Below are positions 30,906-40,445 of a stretch of DNA of 64,000 nt, piece by piece (position 1 is the stretch's first letter; every line of letters starts with the position of its first letter). Source of the stretch: Brachybacterium alimentarium (GTDB lineage Bacteria > Actinomycetota > Actinomycetes > Actinomycetales > Dermabacteraceae). Below the pieces are notes generated by a model that saw nothing but the letters and a program-made list of their open reading frames with translations, did not search any database and was not told where the DNA came from. The DNA lies in contig NZ_NRGS01000017.1 of NCBI RefSeq assembly GCF_002332425.1, positions 116,784 through 180,783 on the forward strand, given 5' to 3'. A program made the translations under genes and the position numbers.

Positions 30906-32013
30906 CGGGGTCCTTCCGGCGGCGCCCAGGGCGCCATCTGAGCGGGTCGAAGGTCATCAGGAGCGCGAACAGCAGTCCGCACACCCAGAAGATCACGACG
31001 GCCTGGGTGGAGAGCACGAGGGGCAGGAGCAGCCCGACGGAGATCACCACCGTCCACGTGTACATGATCAGCACGGCGTTGCGCTTCGAATGGCCCAGCC
31101 GCAGCAGTCGGTGGTGCAGGTGGGCCTTGTCGGCGTGGAAGGGCGACTTGCCCGACCCGATCCGTCGCACCACGGCCAGGGCGAAGTCCAGGAACGGGAT
31201 CACCATGACCCCGATCGGCAGCAGGATCGGAAGGAACTGACCGAAGAAGTCCGCGCTCGAGAGCCGGGCGGGGTCCACCTGCCCGGTCACCGCGATCGTG
31301 CTCGCGGCCAGCAGCAGTCCCAGCAGCATCGACCCGGAGTCCCCCATGAAGATGCGGGCCCGGGTCATGTTGTGCGGGAGGAAGCCCAGACAGGCACCGA
31401 TCAGCACGGCGGTGAGCAGTGCGGCGAGGGACGAGTAGTCCGTGGTCGAGGCATTGCGGGTGAGCGTGTAGGCGTAGACGAAGAACGCGGCGCCTCCGAT
31501 GGCCATCACCCCGGCGGCGAGCCCGTCGAGCCCGTCGACGAAGTTCACGGCGTTCATGCACACCACCACGACGAGCACGGTGAGGATCAGGGCCGAGCGC
31601 TCCGACAGGATCGTCACTCCCCCGATGGGCAGGGACACCAGGCTCACCCCCTGCCAGGCCAGCAGCATCGCGGCGAGGATCTGCCCGGCGAGCTTCGTCA
31701 TCCAGTCCAGGTCCCATTTGTCATCGGCCGCGCCGAGCAGGCACACCAGTCCTGCCGCGGCGAGGATCGCCCACGCCTGTCGGGTGTCGGCGAAGAGACC
31801 TTCGAGGAAGGGGATGTTGCTCGCGACGACCATGGCGGCGACCACGCCGGAGAGCATCGCCAGCCCGCCCAGGCGAGGGGTGACGGCGTCGTGCACGTCA
31901 CGGGCGCGCACTGCGGTCATCGCACCGGCCCGTCGGGCCAGCAGCCTCACGGCGGGAGTGACCAGATATGTCACCGCGGCGGAGACCAGCAGGATGAAGA
32001 GATAGATCCTCAC
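30889..32013 (-). CDS. wecA: Undecaprenyl-phosphate GlcNAc-1-phosphate transferase (WecA/Rfe family)
   Basis: 374 residues, about eleven membrane helices. Transfers a sugar-1-phosphate to the lipid carrier; in Actinobacteria it begins arabinogalactan linker or teichoic-type polymers. Motifs: AADDKWDLDW, NFVDGLDGLA, FMGDSGSMLLG and HLHHRLLRLGHS. GTG start overlaps the tsaC stop by 4 bp. Position between tsaC and the atp operon is the same as Rv1302. Confidence 0.93.
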   Translation of the reverse strand: MRIYLFILLVSAAVTYLVTPAVRLLARRAGAMTAVRARDVHDAVTPRLGGLAMLSGVVAAMVVASNIPFLEGLFADTRQAWAILAAAGLVCLLGAADDKWDLDWMTKLAGQILAAMLLAWQGVSLVSLPIGGVTILSERSALILTVLVVVVCMNAVNFVDGLDGLAAGVMAIGGAAFFVYAYTLTRNASTTDYSSLAALLTAVLIGACLGFLPHNMTRARIFMGDSGSMLLGLLLAASTIAVTGQVDPARLSSADFFGQFLPILLPIGVMVIPFLDFALAVVRRIGSGKSPFHADKAHLHHRLLRLGHSKRNAVLIMYTWTVVISVGLLLPLVLSTQAVVIFWVCGLLFALLMTFDPLRWRPGRRRKDPDVSSV

Positions 32014-33167
32014 CCTTCAGCGTTCTCCTCGCCGGGTCCGCCGGGGCGCCTGGGTGCGGCGGCATCGGGGTCGTCCGTGCCAGGAGCCTCGGCGGCGGGC
32101 TCCGCGGCGGCGTCGGACGCGGCGGGCGCCGGATCGGGCTGCGTCGGCGGGTTCTCCAGGGGCGATTCAGGGTCGGGGGTGGTGGAGAGCTCGACGAGGT
32201 CGGGCTCTGCCGGGAGGTCGAGCACGCCGGGGGCCTCCGCTGAGGCAGCGGGCGCAGCGGTGGCCTCGAGGGTGGACGGTTCCGCGGGATCTGCGGGGTC
32301 TGCCGGACCTGCGGGAACTGCGGGGTCAGTCTCCTCCGCAGGAGCGAGGCTCGTGGCAGCTCCGGTGGCGTCAGCCTGCTCTGCGGGGTTCTGCGCCGCG
32401 GGGTCGTGCTCTGCGCCGTCCTGCTCCGTGGCCTGCTCAGAGCCCTCGGACTCTTCAGACCCCTCAGCCCCTTCAGCCCCTTCTGCCTCTTCAGCGCCCT
32501 TGGCGTCCTCGGAGTCCTCGACCTCGGGAGCGGCGAAGATGTCGCCGACGGCGGCGATGATCTCCTCCTTCGTCAGGACGCCCTCACGGACGATCTCGGG
32601 GGGCTCCACCGTGGTGTCGATGATCGTGGAGCTGGTGCCGATCTTGGCGGTGCCGCCGTCGAGGTACTCCTCCACGGAGTCGCCGAGCTGGGTGGCCGCG
32701 TCGAGCACCGTGAGCGCTGCGGACTTCCCGTGGCGGTTCGCGCTGGAGACGGCGAGCGGCCCGGTGCGGCGCAGCAGCTCGAGGGCGACCTCGTCATCGG
32801 GCATGCGCAGCGCGACGGTGCCGCGGGTCTCGCCCAGGTCCCAGGTCAGGGACGGCTGGGCGCGGAGGATCAGGGTGAGCGGGCCGGGCCAGAACTCCTC
32901 GGCGAGCTGCTCGACGTAGTCCGCGACGTCCATCGCCAGCGCCAGCAGCACGGCATGGTCCCCCACCAGCACGGGCGGAGGCACATCGCGACCTCGGCCC
33001 TTGGCCTCGAGCAGGTCGGCCACGGCGTCAGGGGTGAAGGCATCGGCGCCGATGCCGTAGACGGTGTCCGTCGGCAGGACGATCAGCTTGCCGTCGCGGA
33101 CGGCGTCGGTCGCCGCGGCGAGGGCCGCCTCGCGGGATTCAGGGTTCTGGGTGTCGTGCACGCTCAC
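32010..33167 (-). CDS. tsaC: L-threonylcarbamoyladenylate synthase with long acidic tail
   Basis: 385 residues. Makes threonylcarbamoyl-AMP for the t6A37 tRNA modification, later transferred by TsaD (encoded at 54681-55739). The YrdC/Sua5 domain covers about 1-215: KLIVLPTDTVYGIGADA, FWPGPLTLIL and SSANRHGKSA. Residues from about 220 to 385 are Glu/Ala/Gly/Ser/Pro-rich and appear disordered, and the DNA shows short 9-bp repeats around 32455-32505. Starts GTG, overlapping prmC by 4 bp, and is coupled to wecA the same way. Confidence 0.92.
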   Translation of the reverse strand: MSVHDTQNPESREAALAAATDAVRDGKLIVLPTDTVYGIGADAFTPDAVADLLEAKGRGRDVPPPVLVGDHAVLLALAMDVADYVEQLAEEFWPGPLTLILRAQPSLTWDLGETRGTVALRMPDDEVALELLRRTGPLAVSSANRHGKSAALTVLDAATQLGDSVEEYLDGGTAKIGTSSTIIDTTVEPPEIVREGVLTKEEIIAAVGDIFAAPEVEDSEDAKGAEEAEGAEGAEGSEESEGSEQATEQDGAEHDPAAQNPAEQADATGAATSLAPAEETDPAVPAGPADPADPAEPSTLEATAAPAASAEAPGVLDLPAEPDLVELSTTPDPESPLENPPTQPDPAPAASDAAAEPAAEAPGTDDPDAAAPRRPGGPGEENAEG

Positions 33168-34081
33168 TGGGTCAGTCTCTCACTTCCAGGGTTAAGGTCC
33201 CCGTCCCCACGTCGCGCGATCAGGAACCGATCGCGACCGGTGAGGTCAGGGGCAGTGCTCAGAGGGTCGAATCCACCGATCTGCGCGGCGGCGTCTCGGG
33301 CGGCCGGACCCTGGACATCAGCATGCTCCATGATGAGCACGCCGCCGGGGCGCAGCAGGCGGGAGGCCCAGGAGATCACGGCACGCGGTACCTCCAGGCC
33401 GTCGCTCCCCCCGCCGAACAGTGCTCGGTGCGGATCGTGCTCGAGCACCTCGGCGTCGCGGGGCACGGCTTCGGGCGGGATGTACGGCGGGTTGGAGACG
33501 ATCGCGTCGACCGGTGCCGCCGCGATCAGCTCCGCGAGGGACGAGGACGTGGAGTCTCCGAGGTCGGCCTGCAGCACGCGCCCTCGGCCGGGACCCGCAC
33601 TCTCGAGGTTCTCCCGGGCCAGGGCGGCCGCGGCGGCATCGATCTCGACCGCGAGCACCCGGCTGCCGGGGATCTCATCGAGCACTGCGGCGCCCAGGGC
33701 ACCGCTGCCGGCGCACAGGTCCAGCACGGTGGCGAGCGGACCCTCGCTGTGCTCGCGCAGCAAGTCGATCGCGAGCTCGGTCTCCGGGCGCGGGATGAAC
33801 ACGCCCGGCCGCACGGCGAGCATCAGGCGGCGGAAGGGCGCCCGGCCGAGGATCAGCTGCAGGGGTTCGCGCAGCTCCCGGCGCGCGGTGAGCCTTTCGA
33901 GCTCCGCGGAGAAATCGTCCGGCAGGTCGTCGAGCATCACGAGGGGACCCTCGCAGCGGGCGGCGGCGCCGAGCAGAGCACGCGCATCGACGCTGGGTGA
34001 GGGCACGCCGGCCCGTCCCAGCCGCTGGGTGGTCTCGGACAGTGCGGTGCGCAGACGCGTGCGGGTGTCGGCGGCGCTCAT
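33164..34081 (-). CDS. prmC: Peptide chain release factor N5-glutamine methyltransferase
   Basis: 305 residues. Methylates the GGQ glutamine of release factors. N-terminal helical domain, then a SAM-binding Rossmann fold ([12 protein letters not shown]) and the catalytic NPPY motif in [12 protein letters not shown] overlaps the prfA stop (4 bp), so enzyme and substrate are coupled. Confidence 0.95.
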   Translation of the reverse strand: MSAADTRTRLRTALSETTQRLGRAGVPSPSVDARALLGAAARCEGPLVMLDDLPDDFSAELERLTARRELREPLQLILGRAPFRRLMLAVRPGVFIPRPETELAIDLLREHSEGPLATVLDLCAGSGALGAAVLDEIPGSRVLAVEIDAAAAALARENLESAGPGRGRVLQADLGDSTSSSLAELIAAAPVDAIVSNPPYIPPEAVPRDAEVLEHDPHRALFGGGSDGLEVPRAVISWASRLLRPGGVLIMEHADVQGPAARDAAAQIGGFDPLSTAPDLTGRDRFLIARRGDGDLNPGSERLTQ

Positions 34082-35226
34082 CGGGTGCTGTCCTCGCCCG
34101 AGGAGCGTCGGGCGTCCTCGAGCCGGGCGGCGCGCTCTGCATCCCGGGAGGAGGCGATCAGCGCATCGAGGTCGCCGGCGAGGACGTGGGCGAGGTTCCC
34201 TGCCTTGTACCCGGTGCGGTGGTCGGCCACGCGCGACTCGGGGAAGTTGTAGGTACGGATGCGCTCACTGCGATCCACGGTGCGCACCTGGGAGCGACGG
34301 GCGGCGGCGGATTCCTGCTCCTGCTCGGCACGACGGGCATCGAGCAGACGGGTGCGCAGGATCCGCAGCGCCTGCTCGCGGTTCTGCAGCTGGCTCTTCT
34401 GGTCCTGGCAGGAGACGACCACACCCGTCGGCAGATGGGTGATGCGCACGGCGGAGTCCGTGGTGTTCACGCTCTGGCCTCCGGGACCGCTCGAGCGGAA
34501 GACGTCGATGCGCAGGTTCGCGGGCGCCATCGCCTCGGCGAGCAGCTCGCCCTCGTCGGTCTCGTCGGCCTCGGGCATCACGAGCACGCCGACGGCGGAG
34601 GTGTGGATCCGCCCGGCGGATTCCGTGACCGGCACACGCTGGACCCGGTGCACGCCGGCCTCGTGCTTGAGGTGGGCGTAGACGCCGTCGGCCGGAGCGG
34701 TTCCGGAGCGGGCGCTGATGGCGGCGGTGACGTCCTTGAAGCCGCCGAGGTCGGACTCGGCGGAGGTGAGCACCTCCACGCGCCATCCCCGGTGCTCGGC
34801 GTAGGCGCGGTACATGCGCAGCATCTCGGCGGCGAACAGCGCGGATTCCTCGCCGCCCGCCCCGGCCTTGATCTCCAGGATCACGTCGCGGGCGTCGTCG
34901 GGGTCACGAGGTGCCAGCAGGTCCTCGAGGTGCTCCTGCTCCTGCTCCAGGCGGGCCCGGAGCTGCTCGGCCTCGGCGGCCAGCTCCGGGTCGTCCTCCC
35001 CCATCTCGAGCAGCTCGTGGGCGGTGGCGAGATCCGCGGAGAGGGCGGTGACCCGATCCGCGGTGGTGAGCACGGTGTCGAGCTCGGCATACCGCCTGCC
35101 CACCCGTCGGGCGCGGGCCGGGTCGTCGTGCAGCTCCGGATCCGCCATCGATTCCTGGAGCCGGGCGCGCTCGAGGCGCAGGGGATCCAGACGATCATCC
35201 TGACCGTCCGTGCTGTGCTCACTCAT
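34078..35226 (-). CDS. prfA: Peptide chain release factor 1
   Basis: 382 residues. Reads UAA/UAG. GGQ in [10 protein letters not shown], and the stop-codon tripeptide is PVT in [15 protein letters not shown], the RF1 type (PxT) rather than SPF of RF2. The tail is a little longer than in E. coli. ATG at 35226 follows a duplicated CTCATCTCGG stretch. Substrate of the next gene, prmC. Confidence 0.96.
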   Translation of the reverse strand: MSEHSTDGQDDRLDPLRLERARLQESMADPELHDDPARARRVGRRYAELDTVLTTADRVTALSADLATAHELLEMGEDDPELAAEAEQLRARLEQEQEHLEDLLAPRDPDDARDVILEIKAGAGGEESALFAAEMLRMYRAYAEHRGWRVEVLTSAESDLGGFKDVTAAISARSGTAPADGVYAHLKHEAGVHRVQRVPVTESAGRIHTSAVGVLVMPEADETDEGELLAEAMAPANLRIDVFRSSGPGGQSVNTTDSAVRITHLPTGVVVSCQDQKSQLQNREQALRILRTRLLDARRAEQEQESAAARRSQVRTVDRSERIRTYNFPESRVADHRTGYKAGNLAHVLAGDLDALIASSRDAERAARLEDARRSSGEDSTR

Positions 35227-35259
35227 CTCGGCTCATCTCGGCTCCGCCCTCACATACGA

Positions 35260-35297
35260 CGACGCCGGTGCACGCCCTGGGGCGCGCACCGGCGTCG
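35260..35297 (-). terminator. Strong hairpin between rpmE and prfA
   Basis: A 12-bp perfect stem (35260-35271 with 35286-35297) encloses a 14-base loop that can itself pair (CGCC with GGCG). No U-tract follows. It could end or attenuate transcription after rpmE. Confidence 0.55.
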
Positions 35298-35375
35298 GAG
35301 ACTGGGATCAGGCTCGCGCTCCGCAGCCTGACCTCCTGCCGAACGCGCCTTCCAGCGCGTCCGTCAGGAACTCTG

Positions 35376-35585
35376 TCAGGCCTTCTTGCCGTAACGGGCC
35401 TGGAAGCGTGCCACGCGGCCGCCGGTGTCGAGGATCTTCTGCTTGCCGGTGTAGAAGGGGTGGCATGCCGAGCAGACCTCGGTGCTGATCGCACCGTCCT
35501 TCTTGGTGCTGCGGGTCGTGAACGAGTTGCCGCAGGTGCAGGTCACCTGGGTCTCGACGTATGCGGGGTGGATATCAGCCTTCAT
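35376..35585 (-). CDS. rpmE: Ribosomal protein bL31, zinc-binding type
   Basis: 69 residues. Four cysteines in the C+ pattern: C16, C18, C38 and C41 (CTC, CSAC), with HPFYTG after. ATG at 35585 has AAGGAGAG in front. In other Actinobacteria rpmE follows rho directly; here the sugar cassette lies between them. Confidence 0.96.
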   Translation of the reverse strand: MKADIHPAYVETQVTCTCGNSFTTRSTKKDGAISTEVCSACHPFYTGKQKILDTGGRVARFQARYGKKA

Positions 35586-35713
35586 GTCTCTCCTTCTCAG
35601 GGTCGCTGGGTCGGCGCCCGGCGGGCGCCGTGAACCAGAACCGACGTCACAGTCTGCCACGCGCCGCACCTCCGACGCGAGAGCTGGAGGTGCGGCGTGC
35701 GCTACATCGCCTC

Positions 35714-36697
35714 TCAGGTGGAGGCCCCCACCTCGAGGCGATAGGGCACCACGCGATGGGCCTCCGGCCCGGTGAGCGGCACGGAGCCGTCGAGCATCCC
35801 CTCGACCAGGGACACCGTCTCCCTCGCGACAGCTTCGATGTCGATGCTCAGCGTGGTCAGCTCCGGGGTCACCAGCGAGGCGATCTCCAGGCCGTCGATC
35901 CCCACCAGCCGCACTCCCCCGGGCACCTCGACATCCATCTCCCGCAGGGTGCGCAGCAGCCGCACGGCCAGCACGTCGTTGAAGGAGAGCAGCACATCGG
36001 CCCCGCTGGCGAGCGCCTCCTCAAGGGCGGCTCGGTGCCCCTCCCGGGGATGGATCTCCCGGACCGGCACCTCCCCGCTCTCATGGAGCTCGCTCAGGCC
36101 GGCGGCGAGAGCGAGCGCGCGGTCACCGATCGGCCCTCCCACGAGGTCGAGCACCAGCGGCCTGCGCACTCCCGCATTGCGCAGGTGCTCGACCAGCTCC
36201 GCGATCGCCTCGGCCGGTGCCAGTTCGACGACCGCGAGCTCCTCGAGCTGGTCCACGCTGCCATCGAGACGGACCACCGGCATGCCGGCAGTGCCGCGGA
36301 TCCCTTCGGTCCGCACCCCGTAGCCGACGATCGCGTCGACCCGTCGGGCCAGCTCGCCGGCGACGGCCTCGGGATCCGGGGCGTGCTCGGCCTCGGCGAG
36401 CACGACGTTCCAGCCGAGCGGGGCGCAGGCGCGCACCACGGCGGCGCCGAGCTCCGCGTAGTACGCATTGGACAGGTCCATCACGACCAGGCCGAGCGTG
36501 ATCGGACCCTGCTCCACCAGCCCCCGACCGAAGCGCGAGGGCCGATAGTTCAGCTCCTGCACGGCGGCGAGGACGCGCTCACGGGTGCCCGCGCTGATGC
36601 CGGACATGTCGTTCAGCGCCCTCGAGACCGTCTGCCGGGAGACCCCGGCCCGCTCGGCGACGTCGATGATGGTGGGCCTGCGCCCCGAACGGCTCAC
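35714..36697 (-). CDS. LacI-family transcriptional regulator
   Basis: 327 residues. Helix-turn-helix [22 protein letters not shown] at 8-29, then a periplasmic-binding-like effector domain. Probably represses the adjacent sugar cassette through the palindromes at 38783 and 39074. GTG at 36697 overlaps the stop of the oxidoreductase fusion by 4 bp, so regulator and enzyme share a transcript and would be self-regulated. Effector unknown. Confidence 0.92.
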   Translation of the reverse strand: MSRSGRRPTIIDVAERAGVSRQTVSRALNDMSGISAGTRERVLAAVQELNYRPSRFGRGLVEQGPITLGLVVMDLSNAYYAELGAAVVRACAPLGWNVVLAEAEHAPDPEAVAGELARRVDAIVGYGVRTEGIRGTAGMPVVRLDGSVDQLEELAVVELAPAEAIAELVEHLRNAGVRRPLVLDLVGGPIGDRALALAAGLSELHESGEVPVREIHPREGHRAALEEALASGADVLLSFNDVLAVRLLRTLREMDVEVPGGVRLVGIDGLEIASLVTPELTTLSIDIEAVARETVSLVEGMLDGSVPLTGPEAHRVVPYRLEVGAST

Positions 36698-38706
36698 CTC
36701 GACTCGGACCGCAGGTCGAGCCAGGCGAGGTCGGCATCGCTCAGCTCCACCCCGAGACCGAGGGTCGACGAGCGCATCTCGGCGATGCTGCGCGGCCCGA
36801 ACAGCGGGAACGTGGGGAACTTCTGGTGCAGCACGAAGGCCAGGGCGATCGCCGTGGCCGGGACGCCGCGCTCCGCACCGAGCGTCTCGGCCCGGGCCAG
36901 GCGCTCGAAGTTCTCGTCGCTGTAGTAGCAGCGCACGAGCTCGGCATCGGAGCGGTCCTCGGGGTGCGCGCGACCGGTGAAGAAGCCGCGTGCCTGCGAG
37001 GACCACGGCAGCAGTGCGATACCGCGCTCCTCGAGCCAGGCCTTGGAGTCGGCGTCGGTCGCGTGGACGCAGCCGGCCCACGGCACGTCCAGCGCCTCGG
37101 CGAGACCGAAGTGGTTGGACAGGATGGTGAAACCGGTGCGGCCGTTGGCGCGCGCGTACTCGTTGGCCTCGTCCACGCGGGCGGGCGTCCAGTTCGAGCC
37201 GCCGTAGGCACGGATCCGTCCGGCCTGCAGGTGCTCCTCCAGGACGTCGACGAACTCCCCGACCGGGATGTCGAGGTTGTCGCGATGCATCATGTAGAGG
37301 TCCGCGTAGTCCGTGCCCTGCCGCTCGAGGGACTCCTCCAGCTGGCGGGAGATCGACTCGGGGTCGCAGTGCGGGGTGTGGGCGCCCTTGGTGATGACGA
37401 CGACGTCCTCGCGCACTCCGCGGTTCTGGACCCACTTGCCGAACAGCTTCTCGATGTAGCCGCCGCCGTAGATGTAGGCGGTGTCGAACGTGGTGCCGCC
37501 GATCTCGTAGAACGCATCGAACATCGCGGAGGCATGGGCCAGGTTCATCTGGTTGTCGCAGCCCATGACCAGGCGCGAGACCTTCTTGTCGATCCCGGGC
37601 AGCGACCCGTAGGCCATCTCGGGTCCGGTCTGCACGCTGCCGGCGACGAGGGGCCTGCCGGTGAGGGTCGGGATGTCGGCGTCATCGGCCTCGAAGGGGA
37701 ACCGCAGGCCGATCTGCTCGCGCCAGAGGTCCAGCGCACGGGCCTGACCCAGTGAGTTCTCCCCGGTGACCTCGGGGACGACCTCGCCGGCGCGGGCCGC
37801 ACGGGCCAGGGCGTCGGCCTCGAGCGCGTAGGCGGCCGCCGCGGGGATCTCGAGCTTCTGGGGCTGCTGGCCGACCACGTCGAGCTCGATGGTCTGCTGC
37901 TCGCCCAGGGCCCACGGGTCCGACAGGCGGATCACGCCGCGCGAACCGGTGATGGTGGCGGACTGCGGGTCGGCCAGGCGCACGCCGGTGCGCAGGCTCG
38001 CGGTGATCGCTCCGGGCAGGGTCACCTCGGCAGCGGCCCATTCGTCGACCCCGGTCTCCCCGATCGTGCCGCTGCCCTGCAGGCTCAGCGGGTCGGCGAA
38101 GGCGGCGCCCTGCGCGGCACCGGCGACGAAGCGGGCGAAGGACAGCGGGTAGCAGCCGACGTCGAGGATCCCGCCCCCGGCGAGGGCCGGGTCGAACAGG
38201 CGCCCGCTGCGGCCTCCGGTGTCGAAGGCGAAGGAGGCATCCACGTGGGTGACCTCGCCGATCGCGCCCTCGGCGACCAGCTCGAGGACCTTCACCGTCT
38301 GCGGGTGGAAGCGGTACATGTACGCCTCCAGCAGCACCTTGCCGCTGCGCTGCGCGAGATCGGTGAGCGCCATCGTGGTGCCGGAGTTCGGGGTCATCGG
38401 CTTCTCGCACAGCACGTGCTTGCCGGCCTCGAGCGCTGCGGCGGCCAGCTCGGCATGCCCGGTGTGCACGGTCGAGACGTAGACGGCGTCGACCTGATCG
38501 GACGCGAGGATCTCGTCATAGCTGCCCAGCAGTGCCGGCTCGGCGAGGGGGAACTCGTCGGCGAAGGCGCGGGCACGCTCCGGGGAGCTGCTGCCGACGG
38601 CGACCAGCACGCCGTCCTGCGAGGAGGGCAGCTGGGAGGCGAAGCGGCGGGCGATGCCGCCCGGGCCGAGGACAGCCCAGCGGAACGGGGTGGAGGAAGT
38701 GCTCAT
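36694..38706 (-). CDS. Gfo/Idh/MocA oxidoreductase fused to aldo/keto reductase
   Basis: 670 residues, two enzymes in one chain. Residues 1-345: Rossmann fold (AVLGPGGIARRFA), the EKP motif in LCEKPMTPN and GGGILDVGCYPLSF, typical of Gfo/Idh/MocA sugar dehydrogenases. Residues about 370-670: aldo/keto reductase with FDTAYIYGGGYIE (catalytic Asp and Tyr), VITKGAH (Lys) and MMHRDN (His). No stop or frameshift separates them and the linker (TLTGRPLVAGSVQTG) is short, so the fusion seems genuine. It likely oxidises and reduces an imported sugar or polyol. ATG at 38706 with GAAGGA 12 bases upstream. Confidence 0.88.
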   Translation of the reverse strand: MSTSSTPFRWAVLGPGGIARRFASQLPSSQDGVLVAVGSSSPERARAFADEFPLAEPALLGSYDEILASDQVDAVYVSTVHTGHAELAAAALEAGKHVLCEKPMTPNSGTTMALTDLAQRSGKVLLEAYMYRFHPQTVKVLELVAEGAIGEVTHVDASFAFDTGGRSGRLFDPALAGGGILDVGCYPLSFARFVAGAAQGAAFADPLSLQGSGTIGETGVDEWAAAEVTLPGAITASLRTGVRLADPQSATITGSRGVIRLSDPWALGEQQTIELDVVGQQPQKLEIPAAAAYALEADALARAARAGEVVPEVTGENSLGQARALDLWREQIGLRFPFEADDADIPTLTGRPLVAGSVQTGPEMAYGSLPGIDKKVSRLVMGCDNQMNLAHASAMFDAFYEIGGTTFDTAYIYGGGYIEKLFGKWVQNRGVREDVVVITKGAHTPHCDPESISRQLEESLERQGTDYADLYMMHRDNLDIPVGEFVDVLEEHLQAGRIRAYGGSNWTPARVDEANEYARANGRTGFTILSNHFGLAEALDVPWAGCVHATDADSKAWLEERGIALLPWSSQARGFFTGRAHPEDRSDAELVRCYYSDENFERLARAETLGAERGVPATAIALAFVLHQKFPTFPLFGPRSIAEMRSSTLGLGVELSDADLAWLDLRSESR

Positions 38707-38782
38707 GGAGACGTCGTCGTCCTTCGAAGTCGGGATCGGGAGGGCGGACCAGCAGGAAGGGCGGGCCGAGGCCTGCCACCGC

Positions 38783-38806
38783 CATGTCGTGAACGTTCAC
38801 GACATG
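38783..38806. promoter_or_regulatory. Perfect 24-bp LacI-type operator
   Basis: A perfect palindrome with 12-bp arms, core GTGAACGTTCAC centred at 38794/38795 and the central CG typical of LacI-family sites. It would cover the transcription start predicted from TAACGT at 38810-38815, so binding would block the oxidoreductase-regulator transcript. Confidence 0.85.
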
Positions 38807-39035
38807 ACCACGTTAGCCCTTTCGCGACCGGAAGGACAAGTGCGGCCGTTCCGATGTCCCCAGATCCCACCCCGCTCACCGCGACCGTCGCCGCGGTGGT
38901 CGCCTCGGCGACCCCGACAGCGACAGAGACAGCGATGGGATGGCGATGGGGACGGGGGCGAGGACGGGGACGAGGGCGGTCGCTGCGGCACTCGTCCCCG
39001 CTTCGCCGCCCGGGCGTCCGCGCTGCAGCGCACCG

Positions 39036-39064
39036 TTGACGCACCCACGTCGCGCTGACATGAT
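39036..39064 (+). promoter_or_regulatory. Promoter for the ABC transporter genes
   Basis: TTGACG (39036-39041), 17-bp spacer, CATGAT (39059-39064): five and four of six consensus matches. The predicted start near 39071 lies just before the second operator. Confidence 0.65.
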
Positions 39065-39073
39065 CTGCGTCAC

Positions 39074-39089
39074 CCGGGAACGTTCACGG
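39074..39089. promoter_or_regulatory. Second LacI-type operator, one mismatch
   Basis: Imperfect palindrome with 8-bp arms centred at 39081/39082. It shares GAACGTTCACG with the perfect site at 38783 and lies immediately downstream of the transporter promoter. Confidence 0.7.
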
Positions 39090-39118
39090 CTCGCTCTGCC
39101 GCTCAACGAGGAGACTGC

Positions 39119-40445
39119 ATGACCACCCCGACCGCTCGACGCCCCCTCGGGGCGGTGTCGCCACCTCACCGACCGTCCCGCCGCTCCCTCCTGCTCGCGG
39201 CCGGGCTCGCGCCCGCAGCGGGACTGGCCGGGTGCGGCTCCGCTCCCACCATCTCCGACGATCCAGACGAGCTGGTCATGTGGTAATGGAACCGTGCCGC
39301 CAGCCCTTCCCTGCTCGAGAAGGCGGCCAGCCGGATACCGGGCTCCGATCGTCACGTCCGGGCGGACGTCATCGGCACCAGCTTCGACACCAAGCTGCGC
39401 ACGAGCCTGGCCGGGAACGCGTACATCCCTGACATCACCTACATCAACTCCAACAACGCCCTCTACTTCACCAACGAGGACCAGTTCCTGGACCTCGCTG
39501 AACTCGGCGCCGACTCCGTGAAGGACGACTTCTACGAATGGAAGTGGAACCTCGGCACCACCCCGACGGGCCGCTTCTGCTTCTTCCCCCTGGACATCGG
39601 CCCCACCGGCTTCTTCTACCGCCAGGACATCTTCGAGGACGCCGGTCTGCCCAGCTCGCCGGGGGAGGTCGCGGCGGCGGTCACCACTTGGGAGGACTGG
39701 ATCTCCCTGGGCGCGGAGCTCAAGGCAGCCGCCGACAGCTTCTTCGTCAACGACGCGCAGGCGATCTACGAAGGCGTCCTCAACTCCAGCCCGGAACGCT
39801 ACTTCGACGCCGACGACACCCCTCTGTACACGATACCCGGCAGCGCCGTCCGCCAGGCCTGGGACATCACCGCCGCCGCGATCGACGCCGGCATCACGGC
39901 CAAGATCCCTCGCGATCGCGGCACCGATCAGAACGCCGCCTGGGCGAGCGGCCGCACCGCGGGGAACATCGGCGCCGCCTGGTGGTCCCAGATCCTCGAG
40001 GAATCGGCCCCGGAGACCGCGGGGACCTGGAGACTCGCAGCCCAGCCGGTCCGCCCGGGGAACAACGGGGGCTCCTTCGCCGCGCTCCCCCCGCACCTGC
40101 AAGGATCCAGAAGCGGCTCTCGCGTTCCTCACCTGGATCAACTCACCGGAGAACCAGGCCACAGCGTACGAGGACGTGCAGCTCTTCCCCTCCACCCCCG
40201 ACTCCTTCTCCCAGCTCACCTACGGCGGTGATTTCTTCGGGGACCAGGATCCGCTGGACTTCTTCTCCACCGCCGCGGAATCCGTCCCCGAATCGTTCAT
40301 CAGCACCTGGGAGACGATCATCGGCGGCTTCTTCACCGCCGAGATCACCGAGGTCGAGACGTCGGGCAAGGATCCCGAGCGCGCCTGGGACGATGCGGTC
40401 GCGCAGTCGCAGAAGGTCCTCGCCAAGCGAGGTGTCGAGGTATGA
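39119..40445 (+). pseudogene. Sugar-binding lipoprotein of ABC importer, interrupted twice
   Basis: Reads as a family-1 extracellular sugar-binding protein: twin-arginine/lipoprotein signal with lipobox LAGC, then the mature domain and a C-terminus ending KVLAKRGVEV. Lesion 1: TAA at 39284-39286 after residue 55 (..ELVMW). Lesion 2: near 40086-40091 a run of six C where five would keep the frame; reading jumps by one base into a frame that continues KDPEAALAFLTWINSPENQ. Protein resemblance continues on both sides of each lesion, so decay is recent or the read has errors. The stop overlaps the next permease by 4 bp. Without it the importer should not capture its sugar. Confidence 0.88.

Larger units (their letters stand above)
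38707..39118. other. Divergent regulatory region of the sugar cassette
   Basis: 412 bp between the oxidoreductase fusion and the transporter genes. It contains two LacI-type operators (38783-38806, 39074-39089), a promoter toward the transporter (39036-39064), a candidate -10 TAACGT for the minus-strand genes (38810-38815) and a GA/GGGG-rich low-complexity stretch (about 38915-38985). No credible gene. Confidence 0.75.

Noticed and set aside
36698..37435. Long N-terminal extension of the LacI regulator
   Set aside because: The open frame continues upstream through the oxidoreductase gene in another frame; the helix-turn-helix begins just after the GTG at 36697.
38915..38990. Small gene in the GA-rich stretch of the sugar intergenic region
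   Set aside because: Repetitive Arg/Gly-only translation in every frame, no ribosome-binding site.
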